DNA of 64,000 nucleotides, from the NCBI RefSeq assembly GCF_003286085.1, contig NW_020825313.1, forward strand, positions 4,402,001-4,466,000, in the 5' to 3' direction. The notes below the pieces were generated by a model that had not been told where the DNA came from, ran no database searches, and saw only the letters and a list, made by a program, of their open reading frames with translations. Source of the DNA: Drosophila persimilis (taxonomy: Eukaryota; Arthropoda; Insecta; Diptera; Drosophilidae). The position numbers were made by a program, and so were the translations under genes. This document shows positions 26,940 to 38,477 of this stretch, piece after piece; within the stretch, counting starts at the first letter, position 1; each line of letters begins with the position of its first letter.

Positions 26940-27953
26940 TTAGTTTTTTGCAAAGGTTGGAGCAAGACGGGAAGTTGAGGAAGAGGAAGTTGAGGTTGAG
27001 GGTGGCACGCTGGAAAGATTTGGAAGCGATATGGGGGGCCTATTCTTCTTCTTAGCCTTAAACTCCTTCACCACCAAATGCTCCGGCCAAAATTTGGTGG
27101 AGCAAATGGTGTCAAATTGAGTTGGGGAGATGCTTATCTTAAACGACGCTATCTCCCTGGCATAAGAGAAGTTAAATTTCTCCACCTTTAAGCCCACGGC
27201 TTTTATTTTGCTTTGAATGAAAGCAGTTACATCATTAGATGTGAGGTCAGGGGCCAGCCGTGAAACAAAAACTTGTCGTTTTGGTGGGACTCCCACCAGT
27301 GGTTTAGTCACCGCAGGTCTAGTACCTGTGGTGGCAATATCCGGGGGTCCGGAACGTCTATTTACTGGTGGGATCGGGATAGACGGGACAACTAGTGAAC
27401 TTGCGGACACCACGGACACGGACGCAGCAGACGTACTTGGCTGCACATTCTCCGAGGCGATGAATTCGGCTACCGAATCTGCATCGCCAGCAGCTTTCGT
27501 TGCCTTTGGAGTGGCAAACGAGATCAACTGCTGTACACTTGGAGTGGTCGGAGTCAATTTTTCGGCGGCGGACGGCTGAGTGACGGTTGGCACTTGCAGG
27601 TCCCGCGGAGTGACCTTTTTGCGCCTCGGAGACTCATTCAGCAGCTTTAAACCGCTAAACTGAGCCTCCATGGCTAGGAGCCGATCGTACTGGTTTTTAA
27701 AACCAACGGTCAGCTCCTTAAAGCCACTCCGCGTCTGCCTCATGAAAGCCACCATGTCTTTCTCCACCGCACGGCATGCCTCGCAACTGTAATGCAAGCC
27801 ATTACGTTTGGCTATGGCATCGCTCACGAGGCCAGAAAATCCCGCGCATTTTGCGTGGACTACGCTGTCGCAGAGCCAGCAGGGGACATTTGGCTGATCG
27901 TGAGTGATCTGCTTCTTGCAGGTTTTTTTTGCGCAGACCACAGCGAATTCCAT
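26940..27953 (-). CDS. CR1 ORF1 with PHD-like zinc finger
   Basis: ATG at 27953, 337 codons. Residues 7-60 hold a Cys/His pattern (CAKKTC, PCWLCDS, HAKCAG, SCEACR) typical of the PHD-like finger of CR1-group ORF1 proteins. A heptad-like region LLAMEAQFSGLKLL follows, then a Ser/Thr/Pro-rich linker and a C-terminal block with RQVFVSRLAPDLTSNDV and FWPEHLVVKEF, which probably binds RNA or mediates assembly. The ORF2 frame overlaps the last codons. Related ORF1 proteins occur at 15766-16370 (broken) and 60195-61188 (broken). Confidence 0.85.
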   Translation of the reverse strand: MEFAVVCAKKTCKKQITHDQPNVPCWLCDSVVHAKCAGFSGLVSDAIAKRNGLHYSCEACRAVEKDMVAFMRQTRSGFKELTVGFKNQYDRLLAMEAQFSGLKLLNESPRRKKVTPRDLQVPTVTQPSAAEKLTPTTPSVQQLISFATPKATKAAGDADSVAEFIASENVQPSTSAASVSVVSASSLVVPSIPIPPVNRRSGPPDIATTGTRPAVTKPLVGVPPKRQVFVSRLAPDLTSNDVTAFIQSKIKAVGLKVEKFNFSYAREIASFKISISPTQFDTICSTKFWPEHLVVKEFKAKKKNRPPISLPNLSSVPPSTSTSSSSTSRLAPTFAKN

Positions 27954-28485
27954 TTTTTTTTTTATTATTAAAATATTTTATTAAAATCAAAAAAATTAAA
28001 AATTTCCAAAACAAATTGGTATCAGACCAATGTGCCAGACAACGCTCAAAGCGGAATTGGTAAGAAAAAAAGAGAGCAGAGTGGAGAGCGGTTATAGCGA
28101 GAGCTACTAGATAGAGAGCGCTATTGCTCAGAAAGTTGAAAGAGCGAGAGAGAAAGAACAGTTATTGAGGTTGAGGTGATAGCGAGAGAGTGATAAGACA
28201 ACAAAAGCTACCAGACGAGAGCGGACTGCAATGCAATACTCACTCACTGCAACAACACAACACAAGCCGACGCCGAAAAATAAAAAGTTAAATAATATTT
28301 TAACACAAATCAAAAGGCATGCACTCGCGTAAAAGAATAGGTTTCCAGATTGTTGTCTGGTTAGAAAGTATATTTAGAATTTAATTAGGAAAACTCCGGC
28401 TGTTTATTCGAAACAAAAGGAAAAATGCGGAGCGCAAAACAAAAACACGTCTGATCACTACGAAAGAGAACGAAGTTTTTTGTAT

Positions 28486-28880
28486 TTGTATTCCTAGTCA
28501 TTTGTATTTCCTTGGCTGGCGTGCTGTTGTCACATGATCTCCCTCTCGCGGAGTGGTATATGCAAGTTTTAAAATGAACTTTATACATCTAATTCTTCCA
28601 TGCAAAACCTGGTCAAAAAGACAGGTAAAAGTAGGCCTGCATATTCATTTATAACCATCAACATAATTGAGGGAGAAAATTATTCTAATATTGAGTGTAC
28701 CTGAGCATCTGGATTCATTAGTACTTAAATTTTGAGCAGTTTTTAAACTTTGACTCCCCGCTCTGCGCTTCGGAGCCGTTTAGCTTCTATACCGATTTAC
28801 CTGCCGCAACCTCGCACGAAAAACGGTCAAAATATGATTTTGTATGGGATTTAAGCACTGTGATAGACGTTTTTGGCTAA
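28486..28880 (-). mobile_element. Transib relic, right segment
   Basis: From CCTAGTCATTTGTATTTCC (28493) the sequence matches 44165-44600 of the Transib copy at 43251-45152, with deletions. It contains one arm of the internal palindrome, but the CTGCGCTTCGGAGCC to ACGGTCAAAA part is in the opposite order. The true right terminus is not found after 28880. Confidence 0.7.
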
Positions 28881-29128
28881 AAGCTCTGTTCGGGCCAGCC
28901 AGAAGAATAACCGTAAATTTAAGCATTGTTATTGTATGAGCAGAGTGAGCCGCCTATGTTTTGCAAGCGTTGACGTTCTGCAGAGCTGCGCTCTCACGCT
29001 GAATTGGCTCTGCCGCCGCCACTTCGGCAATTACCTTGCTGTGCCGCCGCCAATTCGGCAATCACATTTGATCTGATTATCTACCACAAAATCAAATAAA
29101 TATTAAAGTTTAACCTAGTTCTCTTTTT
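28881..29128. other. Unassigned, with a short GCCGCCGCCA direct repeat
   Basis: Two imperfect copies of TGCCGCCGCCANTTCGGCAA lie at about 29010-29062. No coding region is supported. Confidence 0.45.
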
Positions 29129-30178
29129 ATACCCGATACTCAAAATGAGTATTGGGGTATATTAGATTTGTGGTAAAAGAGGATGTGTGTAACGTCCAGA
29201 AGGAATTGTTTCCGACCCCATAAAGAACATATATATTCTTGATCAGCATCGATAGCCGAGTCGATTGAGCCCTGTCTGTCCGTCTGTCCGTCCGTCCGTC
29301 CCTATCAGCGCCAATTGCTCAAAGACTATAAGAGCTAGAGCAACGACTTTTTATATCCGGACTTCTGTGATATGTCACTGCTACAAGTATGTTTCAAAAC
29401 TTTGCCCCGTCCACTTCCGCCCCGTACAAAAGGCGAAAATCTGTGGCATCCACAAATTCAAAGATACGAGAAAACTGAAAACGCAGAATCGTAGAAGATG
29501 ACTATATCTTCTAGAATGCAAAATCTGAACCAGATGGTATAATTATTATAGCCAGAATCAAGAAAACAATTTCATTCTTTCTCGCTCTGTCTCTCTCTAA
29601 CACACAGGTTTCATGGACGGCTTTGCCAATTGCAAAATATGAGTTCAAGGATCTCAGAACCTATAAAAGCCAGAGCAACCAAATTTGGTATCCACACTCC
29701 TGTGATATCGGACCTTGACCATTTTGGGTAAAAATTTCGCCACAACCCCTTCCGCCCCCGCAAAGGACGAAAATCTTGGGCATCCACAAATTTCAGAGAC
29801 TCTTAAGGCTAGAGTAACCAAATTTGGTATCCACACTCCTGTTTGATTATACTATAACACGTGTATTTCAAAATGTCGCCCCTTTCCGCCCCCACAAAGG
29901 TCGTGTTCCACAATATTAAAGATACGAGAAAACTATAAACGCACAATCAGAGAATGACCATATCCGAATTGCTAAATCTGGATCAAATCGGATAATTTGT
30001 ATAGCCAAAAGCAACAAATCAATTTGCAGTGGCTACGTGACGCTCAGACTGATTTTCTGTCTCTCTCGCACGCACTGTCGTGTTGTTTAATATTAGCGGC
30101 GTCTGCCGGAGGAGAGCCATACTGACTAAGTATCGGGTATAAATGTAGAGTTGCGGTGTCCGCAGCAACTCACAACGT
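29129..30178 (-). mobile_element. DINE-1/mini-me-like repeat, inverted relative to the other three
   Basis: Starts TATACCCGATACTC, carries the conserved TTGATCAGCATCGATAGCC core between an AT tract and a (GTCY)n tract (29272-29302), several repeats of the CCCCTTCCGCCCCCGCAAAGG type, and ends in the hairpin GAGTTGC/GCAACTC. Related copies in the other orientation are at 40247, 50413 and 54025. DINE-1/mini-me elements are regarded as Helitron/Helentron-derived and non-coding. Confidence 0.65.
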
Positions 30179-30211
30179 CCAAAAAAGCTTGGCATCTCAA
30201 ACATTGGTGAC

Positions 30212-30587
30212 TGTTGGAAGCTGCCGAGCTTTTTTGGCAACTCTGACTTCAAAATTTATAAGAAAATAATTGCTCCGTTTTTAAGGTTACAATTCGACGT
30301 TTATTGTTTGATATTGTTTGTGTGGTTTTGTTCGAGGCCGTGGCCGTGGACTTAGATTTAAGTGTTAGGCGTTTTGGGTGACAAAGAGTATTTCAGACCG
30401 ACTGCCTCGAATAGGAACGACCGACTCGAGCGAAGGAAGGGTCGAAGCAGTGGCTCATAATAAGTAATAACTTTACATATGTAGGTGTGTGCGTGTACGC
30501 ACTGAGAGCGTAAATAGGCTGAGCGCGATAACCGAAAACTTAAGAGAGACGTGACTTAAGAGCTATTAACGGCTGCTGCTCCAAACA
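30212..30587 (-). repeat. BEL/Pao element 3' LTR
   Basis: The plus-strand sequence runs from TGTTGGAAGC to TCCAAACA (376 bp) and ends in TG...CA. The adjacent minus-strand purine run CAACGGGGGGAGTA at 30588-30601 is the polypurine tract. It matches the split 5' LTR at 36974-37111 plus 45305-45528. Confidence 0.8.
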
Positions 30588-32574
30588 TACTCCCCCCGTT
30601 GAAAGACCAGGGCTTTTAACAGAATCCTCAACTGGAAGGACGCACAGCTTGTTGACGGCTCGGAGAGTGGTTCCGGAGGGGGTTTGCAGGATGGCAACTC
30701 TCACAGCGCCATCAGCTCCAGCGATAACCTCGATCACCCGCGCTAAGGGCCACTTCAACGGTGGCAAGTTTTCATCCTTGATGCAAACGACATCGTTGAC
30801 CTGGATCGAGGGTTGTGTTGTGCGCCATTTGGCACGTTGTTGAAGCAGAGTCAGGTACTCCTCACTCCAACGCTTCCAAAAAATCTGCTGGGCATAGGAG
30901 ACTCATTGGCAGCGATCAAGTCGATTGAAGTTGAGACCCGTAACGTCTGGCTCAGGGCCCTCCATCAGCGGTGGACCAATTAAAAAATGTCCGGGTGTAA
31001 GGACGCCAAGATCTGCAGGGTTTTCTGAAATCGAGATCTGCAAACCAATGTCCGCAGCTCGTCGAATCCAAAACGTGACGATCCCAAGGCGTGATAGAAA
31101 TGCTGCTTGGCCGCCTTCACTGCTGCCTCCAACAAGCCGCCGAAATGCGGCGAGCGAGGCGGTATGAATTTACAGTCGAAGCCGTTGTTGATGCAATGAT
31201 TATGAACTTCAGCACAATGCTTATCGCTCTTAAATAGCCGCCGAAGGTCCTCTAACTCGTTCCTTGCACCACAAAATTGGTGGCACGCGTGGCAACGAAG
31301 CGTTTGAGGGCGCTCAAAAAAGCAGCAGTGGTTAGGTCCTTCACCAATTCCAACCAGACGGCCTTTGTTGCAAAACAGATGAACACGCATATGTAACATT
31401 TCATCGGTGCTCGACTGCGCCCATATCGCTTATAGTAGAAAGGACCACAATAGTCAATTCCAGTAACGCTGAATGCAGGCGAATCCTGTACTCGATCCTT
31501 CGGTAGGTCAGCCATGATGTGTTCCACAAGACGAGGTCTCGCCCGGCAGCAGATGACGCATTTTCGCAAGGCGCGGGCCACAGTTTTCATGCAGCCGATG
31601 GGCCAAACCTGTAAGCGAATCGCTCCAGGTAGCGACTGCGGACCAGCATGGTGATGATTTCGATGAAAGTGCGTAATGATAGCGAACGTCGATGGATGAC
31701 CCTTGGGTAAAATGATTAGATGTCGTGCATCGAAGCCGAGAGTTGAGTTGAGCGGCCACCAACACGAATAAGACCAAAATCATCTATGAACGGCGAGAGC
31801 GAGATGATTCTGCTGGAAGCCTCTACGCAGTTCCCTTTCCGCAGAGCAAGGTACTCAGGATACAAGTGGGCCCGTTGAACGATGCGACATAGCAAGTGCG
31901 ATTCTTTGCGAAGGTCCTCAGATGAGAGATCCGGTGAATTCGTCCTACTGATGAACTTCTGAACGTAACCAAAGATGCGCATCATGACTCCAAATGAGTT
32001 GATGTGCTTAAACGAAAGCGAGATGTCGAAACGCTCAGACGAAAGCAATACCCTATGTCGAATTTCTGGAAGATTGACTTCTGGCGAGCACCGTTCAAGC
32101 CAGCAACCTTTTTCTCCTTGCAAGAAGGCAGGTCCGTTTATCCACAGATTAAAATGAAAGAGCTCCTGAGGCGCGGCTCCCTTTGACAGAATGTCAGCTG
32201 GGTTCATTTCAGTTGGCACAAAGCGCCCCTGGTAAGTTGTTGTTTGGCCGAGATCTTGTTAGAGACAAAAACGTTAAATTTGGATGGTTCCTCTCGTAAA
32301 AAAGACAGGACCACAGTTGAATCCGACCAACAAATGATTGGGCAGTCGAAGGTATTCGTCTTCCGAGCATAGATACAAGCCCCATAGGCCTGGAGGCTGG
32401 CATCACAGAAGCAATGCAGTTCCAATCGGGTCTTAGGTTGAAGTACGTAGCGAGAAAATGTAGCCGGACCCAAAGTAGCGAAATCCTTGCAAAACTCAGT
32501 CCAGGCCGATTCCAAATACTGAGGAAGACTTTTATCCCAATGCAGTTTGTCATGTGGAGGGACATGATTAACTT

Positions 32575-33822
32575 GTGAAAAACACAAGTCAGATACCTGG
32601 GCACAGTACTGGATAGTAAACTGGCATGGAAACCCAATGTATTGGAAAGGGTGAAGAAGGCCACCATTGCGCTTTATGCATCCAAGAAGATGCTCAGTAG
32701 CACATGAGGCCTGTCTCCGGCTCTGATGCATTGGATTAACATCTCGGTGGTGCGACCAACTCTGCTGGAAGCTACTGGAAAGAAAACTAATCATAAGCTT
32801 ATGGAAAGGACTCAGCGACAGGCTCTGCTCTGTATTACAGGGGCGCTGAGGTCAACCCCAACAAAAGCACTCGAAACCCTACTTGAAATCGAACCCTTAG
32901 ACATCCACGCCCGTCTGACTACAGGAAAGGCAGCACAGCGCCTCATCGCTTCAGGAAACATGTCGCCACAAGGATACGGGCATGGTTCAATTGGAAGGGA
33001 AATGACAAGATCAACTGATTATATGACCCCCCCAAACATGCCTCGACGTAAAAGCAACCGCATTTTTGGGACCTGAAGACTGGAAAATCGGAAGAGTCCA
33101 AACTGAGCACCTCAATATATATACGGACGGCTCCAAGATGGACGGAGGAGTAGGAGCTGGCCTATACTGTATAGACCCTGAGATAAGGCTGTCATATAAG
33201 CTACCGGACCATTGCAGCATATTCCAGGCAGTGGTTTTTGCCATCAGGAAAGCAGCAGAGGTCGCTCTTCTCACTGAAAAAGCACACGATGCGGTCAACC
33301 TATTCGTCGACAGCCAAGCGGCGATAAGATCCATGCAGTCGTCCGCGGTCAGTTCTAGAAATGTCTTGGCGAGCAGGGAGGCACTAGATACCCTAAGCAC
33401 GACAAAGTCAGTGCGAATCTACTGGATTCCCAGCCACCATGGCATCGAAGGAAACGAGACGGCGGACGTACTAGCTAAGGAAAGCGTCGGGCTGGCGAAT
33501 ACGAGAACCGAGAACGTGCCTGTCTCCCTTAGAACGCTGCGAAGCGATTTAGAGAAGCAGGCCAGATCACAAACCGAAAGCAGGTGGAGGAGTACCACCA
33601 CCTGCAGAACCTCGAAAATAATGTGCAAGGAACGCAACGAGAAACTTAGCCACTACCTACTGCACCTACCACGAAAGGACTGTAGATTGTTAGTGGGAAT
33701 ACTAACAGGTCATTGCCTGGCTGTTGCACATGCAACAAAGCTAGGCATCACCAACAGAGACACTTGTAGGAAATATAAAGAACCTGGGGCACACAGGGGA
33801 ATTGGAACACCATTTCTGTAAT
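32575..33822 (+). mobile_element. RNase H-bearing non-LTR fragment inserted in BEL pol
   Basis: A plus-strand piece with the RT thumb (RYLGTVLDSKLAWK near 32595), the connection, RNase H, and the start of a C-terminal Cys motif. Both ends are truncated and neither a tail nor a target duplication is obvious. It is related to, but clearly diverged from, the LOA families at 1-3008 and 17816-23319. Confidence 0.7.
32592..33821 (+). pseudogene. Non-LTR ORF2 remnant: RT thumb and RNase H
   Basis: The RT thumb (VKKATIALYASKKMLSS) meets a TGA stop near 32706; a second frame (32726-33076) covers the connection, and a third (33066-33821) covers RNase H. RNase H motifs are HLNIYTDGSKMDGG, FVDSQAAIRS and IPSHHGIEGNETAD. 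The usual FQAEV motif reads FQAVV (about 33224-33238), so the catalytic Glu is replaced by Val. The C-terminal Cys motif is frameshifted, and the frame ends at 33821 at the border with BEL. Confidence 0.7.
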
Positions 33823-34802
33823 TGAAAGTTCTCTCGAGCAAGAAGATCCGTGGTTTGACGCATAATATCTAGCACGTCCTCGACCGAATCGCCTCCAGAT
33901 ATCATGTCGTCTACGTAGAAGTCCTGTAGAATGGTTTCCAACCCCAATGAATACGAAGAAGAGTCATCTATGGCTAGCTGATGCATAGCTCGAATAGCTA
34001 AAAACGATGCAGGCTTAGTCCCATAGGTGACTGTGTTTAATTTGAAGGTCTGTATGTCGTCGTCAAGAGAGTCCCTCCACAATATGCATTAAATCATGGT
34101 ATCAGGCATTGAGACGCGCACACACCTATACATTTTTTGCCGATATCACCTGATGTGGTAGCTGCAGAGCCGTCGAATACAACCCTCAGCTTTGTTGTAG
34201 AGCTGTCCTCTTTGCTGACGCAATGATGTGGCAGGAAATATTTTCACTTGTGCCTATCTTCCTTAGGCACCAGAGACATATGATCGGGGGACAGGTAGTC
34301 CTTCATGATTGCCGAATATTTTTCATGAATAGCTGGATTATGCACGAACTTGCGCTCCAAGTTTTATAAGCGCCGCCTTGCTTGCAAATAGGAATCTCCC
34401 AAGGACTCTAAACGTCGCTTTATAGGCAAGCGAACAGAGTATTCCCCTGAGGGTAAGCGAGTATGATGGTTGACGAAGTGTTCCTCGCAGTGAAGTTCCT
34501 CCTTGGTTGCCCTAGCGATTGGCTCAAAGATGTGCTCCACTTCCCAAAATTGACGAACCAAGTCATCGAGCCGAGTGTAGTGATAGGTGCCATCCGAAGA
34601 TTGGGTTGCGATAAACGACAAGAACTTTGGGTCAGAGTGCCCGACATCAGATAAAATCCATCCGAGATGTGTCTTCTGCCGCAAGGGTAATCCAGGCGCC
34701 AGCTTAATTTGTCCCACACACAGCAACTCGAAAAAAGTCAGGCTCCGATAAAAAGATCAATCCGCTGCGGCTTATGGAACGAAGGGTCAGCAAGCTGGAT
34801 AT

Positions 34803-36217
34803 TCAAAGGTATAGGCCAATTAGCAGTGCTAATTGAGACGCGAGGTTGACTGTCCGTAATCTTCTGGGCAACGACGGCAGTGATGGCTCTAACGAACGCT
34901 GGGATATATGAGCTTGCGTCGAGGAGGGTGACAATGCAACCATGGCGGTATGATTTGGTTGTGCCTCAATTGAAGAAACAGTATGGAAGGGCTCTGTTGT
35001 ACGAAGGAAATGCAGAACAGTGTGGTGCTTCGATTGGCAAGTACGGCAGGGACCTGATTTACAATCTTTCACGTGATGACCCTTTCGCAGGCAATTGACA
35101 CATAACAAGAGCCTCTTTGCTTCCTTGTGACGATCATTCGGCAATAGAGTTTTGAACCGTTGACAATTGGCAATCAAATGGTTCGTGCCCTCACAAAACT
35201 CACAGGAAACAGGAGCGCACGATGCTACAAACGATTTTCGATGATGCGTACTCACGGTTTTTCTTTACTTGCCAACCTGACCATCTTGCCCTTGCATGGA
35301 GTGGTGAATGCCTTCAAGGGTACGACATCTTTGTTCCAGAAAGGCAGATAATTTCTTCCAGGATTGATCCAGGATCCCATTTAACTTGAGTCTGCCTGTC
35401 CAAATTCTTCCAGAGTGCGTGGACTCCTTAGTTGCCAGCGCTTCCAACGCGCGAAGATGTGAGGTGGCGGCGTCCGTAAATGCCCGCAGCGAAACAACAG
35501 ATGAGTCGCCACGCACCAGCCCAAATATTTATCTAATGTGTGCCTGTAGAATGAGACGTTTATTAGCAAATCGATTTTTGAGAATATCTAATGCGGTATT
35601 GTAATTAGCCTCGCTCATCTCCAACGAACTAATGGTGTCCAACGCCGCGGCGCGCCGCTCCGCTCTAACAAGACCGCAAATGCTGTAACTTCTCGATAGA
35701 AGTCAGCTCAGCTTCACTATCAATCACAGCTGTGAACATGGAAGAAGCTTGTCCACTCTGTATAGGCTCCGCTAAACTTGGGCAGCTGCAGCTGTGGCAA
35801 GCGCGATCGATTGGCCATGTACATTATGGATTGGTATTCACTTGGGCTCATTTGAAACGTGGAACAATGCGTGGCCTGCGCACGCTTGCCCAACTCACGC
35901 TGTAGAATGGTCCTCAAAGATAGGATGGACGAGTCAAATTTTCCTGGTGTATCACTGGACATAGACTCAAAATCCACTTCCTCCAAACTGGAGTGTGCCA
36001 CAATAAAATTGGATTTCAGCTCCGCCAATGATTCCAACAATCCTCGCAAATCATACTTATCCATTTGGAGCAGTTTTTCACGATCCATATCTGTGCGTAT
36101 GGACTCTAGCCTGTCGAAACTGGCTCTAGCCTTCAGCCTCATGAAGGAAATCCGCGATGCAGGGAATTGGGTGGACTGCGTTCGGACTAGCCCTTTCACA
36201 AGGTAGAGCATCGCCAA
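34803..36217 (-). pseudogene. BEL/Pao gag, broken
   Basis: The minus-strand frame 36217-35720 starts near MLYLVKGL and contains the LPQLQLPKFSGAYTEWTSF motif typical of BEL gag (DUF1759). A second region (35516-35265) and a third (35255-34803) follow after frameshifts; the third carries zinc-knuckle-like motifs CEFCEGTNH and CVNCLRKGHHVKDC plus CRTCQSKHH. The order and spacing match BEL gag followed by pol. A stop lies just upstream of MLYLVKGL. Confidence 0.8.
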
Positions 36218-36457
36218 CTGTCACTGTATCGCTATCATTGCCCATAGCCAACGATGCACTCCTTCTATTATTTTGCTTTTGTCCATGGTTTTGGCTTTAT
36301 TTTGTTGACGCGGAGTGTGTGAGTCGATCACAGTTGAATAAAACTGATACAACGCGAGTGTTCAGAGGAGTTCTAAATTTTTTTCGTTCACTTTTGCGGC
36401 ACATTTTATTAGTGTATGTCCAAAATGTATGCGCCGGCAAAGCAATGAAACGAACGA

Positions 36458-36612
36458 TTGCCCAACTCACGCTGTATAATGGTCCTCAATGATAGGATGG
36501 ACAAGTCAAATTTTCCTGCTATTTCACTGGACATAGATTTAAAATCCACTTCCTCCAAACTGGTGTGTGCCATAATAAAATTGGATTTCAGCTACGTCAA
36601 TGATTCCAACAA
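36458..36612. repeat. Duplicated piece of BEL gag in the leader
   Basis: The 155 bp here match 35886-36040 in the same orientation, starting TTGCCCAACTCACG and ending GATTCCAACAA, at about 88-90% identity by eye. The copy sits upstream of gag in the element's leader. Confidence 0.8.
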
Positions 36613-36973
36613 ATTTCCGACCGAAAAAGAACCAACAGTTATGCAAAAGCGAACGATCGAAATGTTTTGCACTGTTTCGAGTTCGAATTCGAGAGAGAGA
36701 TATATATGTGCAGCCGGTCTCGAGAGCTGGCTGAAGCAAACGACGACAGAGGAGGCGAAAAAAACTAACGGACCACGCTTAGAACTCTCTGCAGCCGTTC
36801 TAGACAGTGCGCTGCGCAGGCAGAAGCAGACGGCGAAAGACAGACGGGCGGCCACAACGATCTTTGGTTCGCTACTTTTCAGCACGTTAAACCTTCGAAT
36901 TTAATTTAACGAACTGTACGAAACACCATTAACACACGACAAGTCCACGGCAATCACGTCAAGGTCACCAAAA

Positions 36974-37111
36974 TGATGGAAGCTTCCGAACTTTTTCGGC
37001 TCCACATTTACAAGTTAAAAATTGCTCCGTTGTTAAGGTTACAGCTTGCCTTTTTTTTCGATATTGCTTATGTGTTGTTGTTAGAGGCGGTGGCCGTGGA
37101 CTTCGATTTTA
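36974..37111 (-). repeat. BEL 5' LTR, proximal part (split)
   Basis: Matches 30212-30362 of the 3' LTR (TGGAAGC...CGTGGACTTNGATTT). The LTR stops at 37111 where gypsy A begins and resumes at 45305. Confidence 0.75.
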
Positions 37112-38010
37112 TGTTGAACGAACCTCTTTGTTCCGCCTGATTCAGCTAGGCTGGCTCAGCGGTCGGTGGGTTCGCCGCAACAAATTTATAAAGTTGTCCG
37201 GTCGACAAATAAGAACGCACGGATTATTTTATTGGTATCTTAGAGCTATCTTACGCCTCCTGGGCTGATTCGGTAGTTGGGTTCTCCTCCTCTCCAGTCT
37301 TTGTGAGCGCGACCTATTCTGGACCCCCCAAGGCGTCTCCCAGCGTGGCTCCGCCGGCTCTAACGACTGGGGCTACTGATTCTTGGCAAGTAGCCTCAAA
37401 TCCACCACTCAGTCGGCGCCTGACGCGTTCGCTCTTACTCGACTCAACTAGGCTTTTCGACCCGATCACAGTTTGCCTCCTATGGGATGCGCTACAAGCG
37501 TTGCACCGTTGGTTCAAGGAATTGGGGACTTTGGCTCTTGGCTGTGGGCTCGAGTCCGCCTCTCAATCCTCAACTCCTGCTGGGTTTCACTACTTGTTGC
37601 TCACTTTTCACTTCGCTCTTGATGTCTCCTCTCTGGCTGGCTGTCCTCACTCATCGTCGCGGCCTTCCTCTTATAGGCTCGCTTCTACGTCGGCGTAGCT
37701 GACGCCGCCTGGCTCCAACGGCACTTTCAGCCATGCAGTGCCCGTATTTTTCCATCGGCGTTTCCTTCGCTACTCGCTTCATAACGGGACCTGGCTGGTG
37801 GCCTGATCTCATGACCATATTTGGTCATGCTCTGGACCACTGCCGGCCCGATCCCGTCGTTCCGCGGCTCTCTCCCCGAAGGTCCTCTCCTCTCGTCTTG
37901 GTTCTCCGGGAGAGCTCCCCTCGGGAATTCGCCGCATCCGGATATTCCCGGATATACTCTAGCCCTTAACCCTGTACCGCCCCCTGTGTGTAGGAATACA
38001 TTTCCTCACA
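37112..38010 (-). repeat. Gypsy A 3' LTR (899 bp)
   Basis: Plus-strand boundaries are TGTTGAACGAACC and CATTTCCTCACA. A TATAAGAGG box lies at about 37670 on the minus strand. Directly to the right the plus-strand CTTCCCCCTTTCTT (38011-38024) is the complement of a perfect polypurine tract. It matches the LTRs at 42685-45304 (interrupted) and 47679-48244 (partial). It also holds the uninterrupted Transib target site CCATCGGCGTTTCC at about 37753. Confidence 0.8.
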
Positions 38011-38477
38011 CTTCCCCCTTTCTTACATTAGCAGAAAAGCCCGATTTTCCGTGACCCGTATTGGGACATTTCAAAAGTCGATGGCGTGCGCGCGCTTTAT
38101 TCACGAACCGGGTACACCCTGGCGCTCTCTCTCAGCCTCACCCAGTACGGTGTTGCCGTATCTCCACACTGTGTGCGATCATCTGGGTTGCTCCCGCGAT
38201 CCGCTCGACAACGGGTAGGGTCGCTATTCTGACTTACTCGATACGCCTTAGGGTTGCTTTTGCGATCTGCTCGATAAATGGTAGAGTCGCTTCTGTGTTT
38301 TACTCGATACTGCGCTTCCCGCGTGCGTACTATACTTCCGCCTCGCGAATTCCTCAAGGTGCTCGGGTAAGTTTTTTTTTTCACTTCGTTCCGGTGCATT
38401 CGGTTGCCTTCTTATGGCCCTCGGGTATCGGACGCCCCCGTCGTTGACCAGACGCTTCACCCTCCTCGTCGTGGGTC

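Larger units (their letters stand above)
23798..28485 (-). mobile_element. Apparently full-length CR1-clade retrotransposon
   Basis: A 4.7-kb element in minus orientation: ~530-bp 5' UTR, ORF1 with PHD-like finger, overlapping ORF2, ~300-bp GC-rich 3' UTR, and an A-rich end (plus-strand T run at 23798-23810). Flanking Transib sequence resumes on both sides, which sets both ends to within a few bases. The D. melanogaster DMCR1A/Worf type is the closest family I know of. A deleted relative is at 14955-16500. Confidence 0.85.
30540..34740 (-). pseudogene. BEL/Pao pol, broken: protease/RT, RNase H, integrase
   Basis: Minus-strand pieces in order: protease-RT junction with QKTHLGWILSDVG (34726-34364), RT with TKPASFLAIRAM and the YVDD box (34082-33830), a foreign insertion (32575-33822), RNase H with CFCDASLQAYGAC (32570-32200), connection region (32219-31716), integrase zinc region with CVICCRAR and core GIDYCGPF (31590-31252), integrase end PPRSPHFGGLLEAAVK (31399-30980), and the C-terminal domain WPLARVIEVIAGADG (30767-30540). 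Frameshifts separate nearly every piece. The family is clear; the copy is inactive. Confidence 0.85.
30588..36973 (-). mobile_element. BEL/Pao retrotransposon internal region
   Basis: Runs from the primer binding site next to the 5' LTR (minus-strand TTTGGTGACCTTGACGTG at 36972-36955, a BEL-like PBS) through leader, gag and pol to the polypurine tract. About 1.25 kb of another retrotransposon interrupts RT. The leader holds a duplicated piece of gag (36458-36612). Confidence 0.8.

Noticed and set aside
29272-29302. GTCY short-unit array as a possible satellite or CRISPR-like repeat
   Set aside because: It is the known proto-microsatellite of mini-me/DINE-type elements and recurs in each copy; there are no spacers.
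37303-37702. Plus-strand frames inside the gypsy A LTR
   Set aside because: They lie antisense in an LTR with no protein similarity; the same LTR in other copies has different frames.
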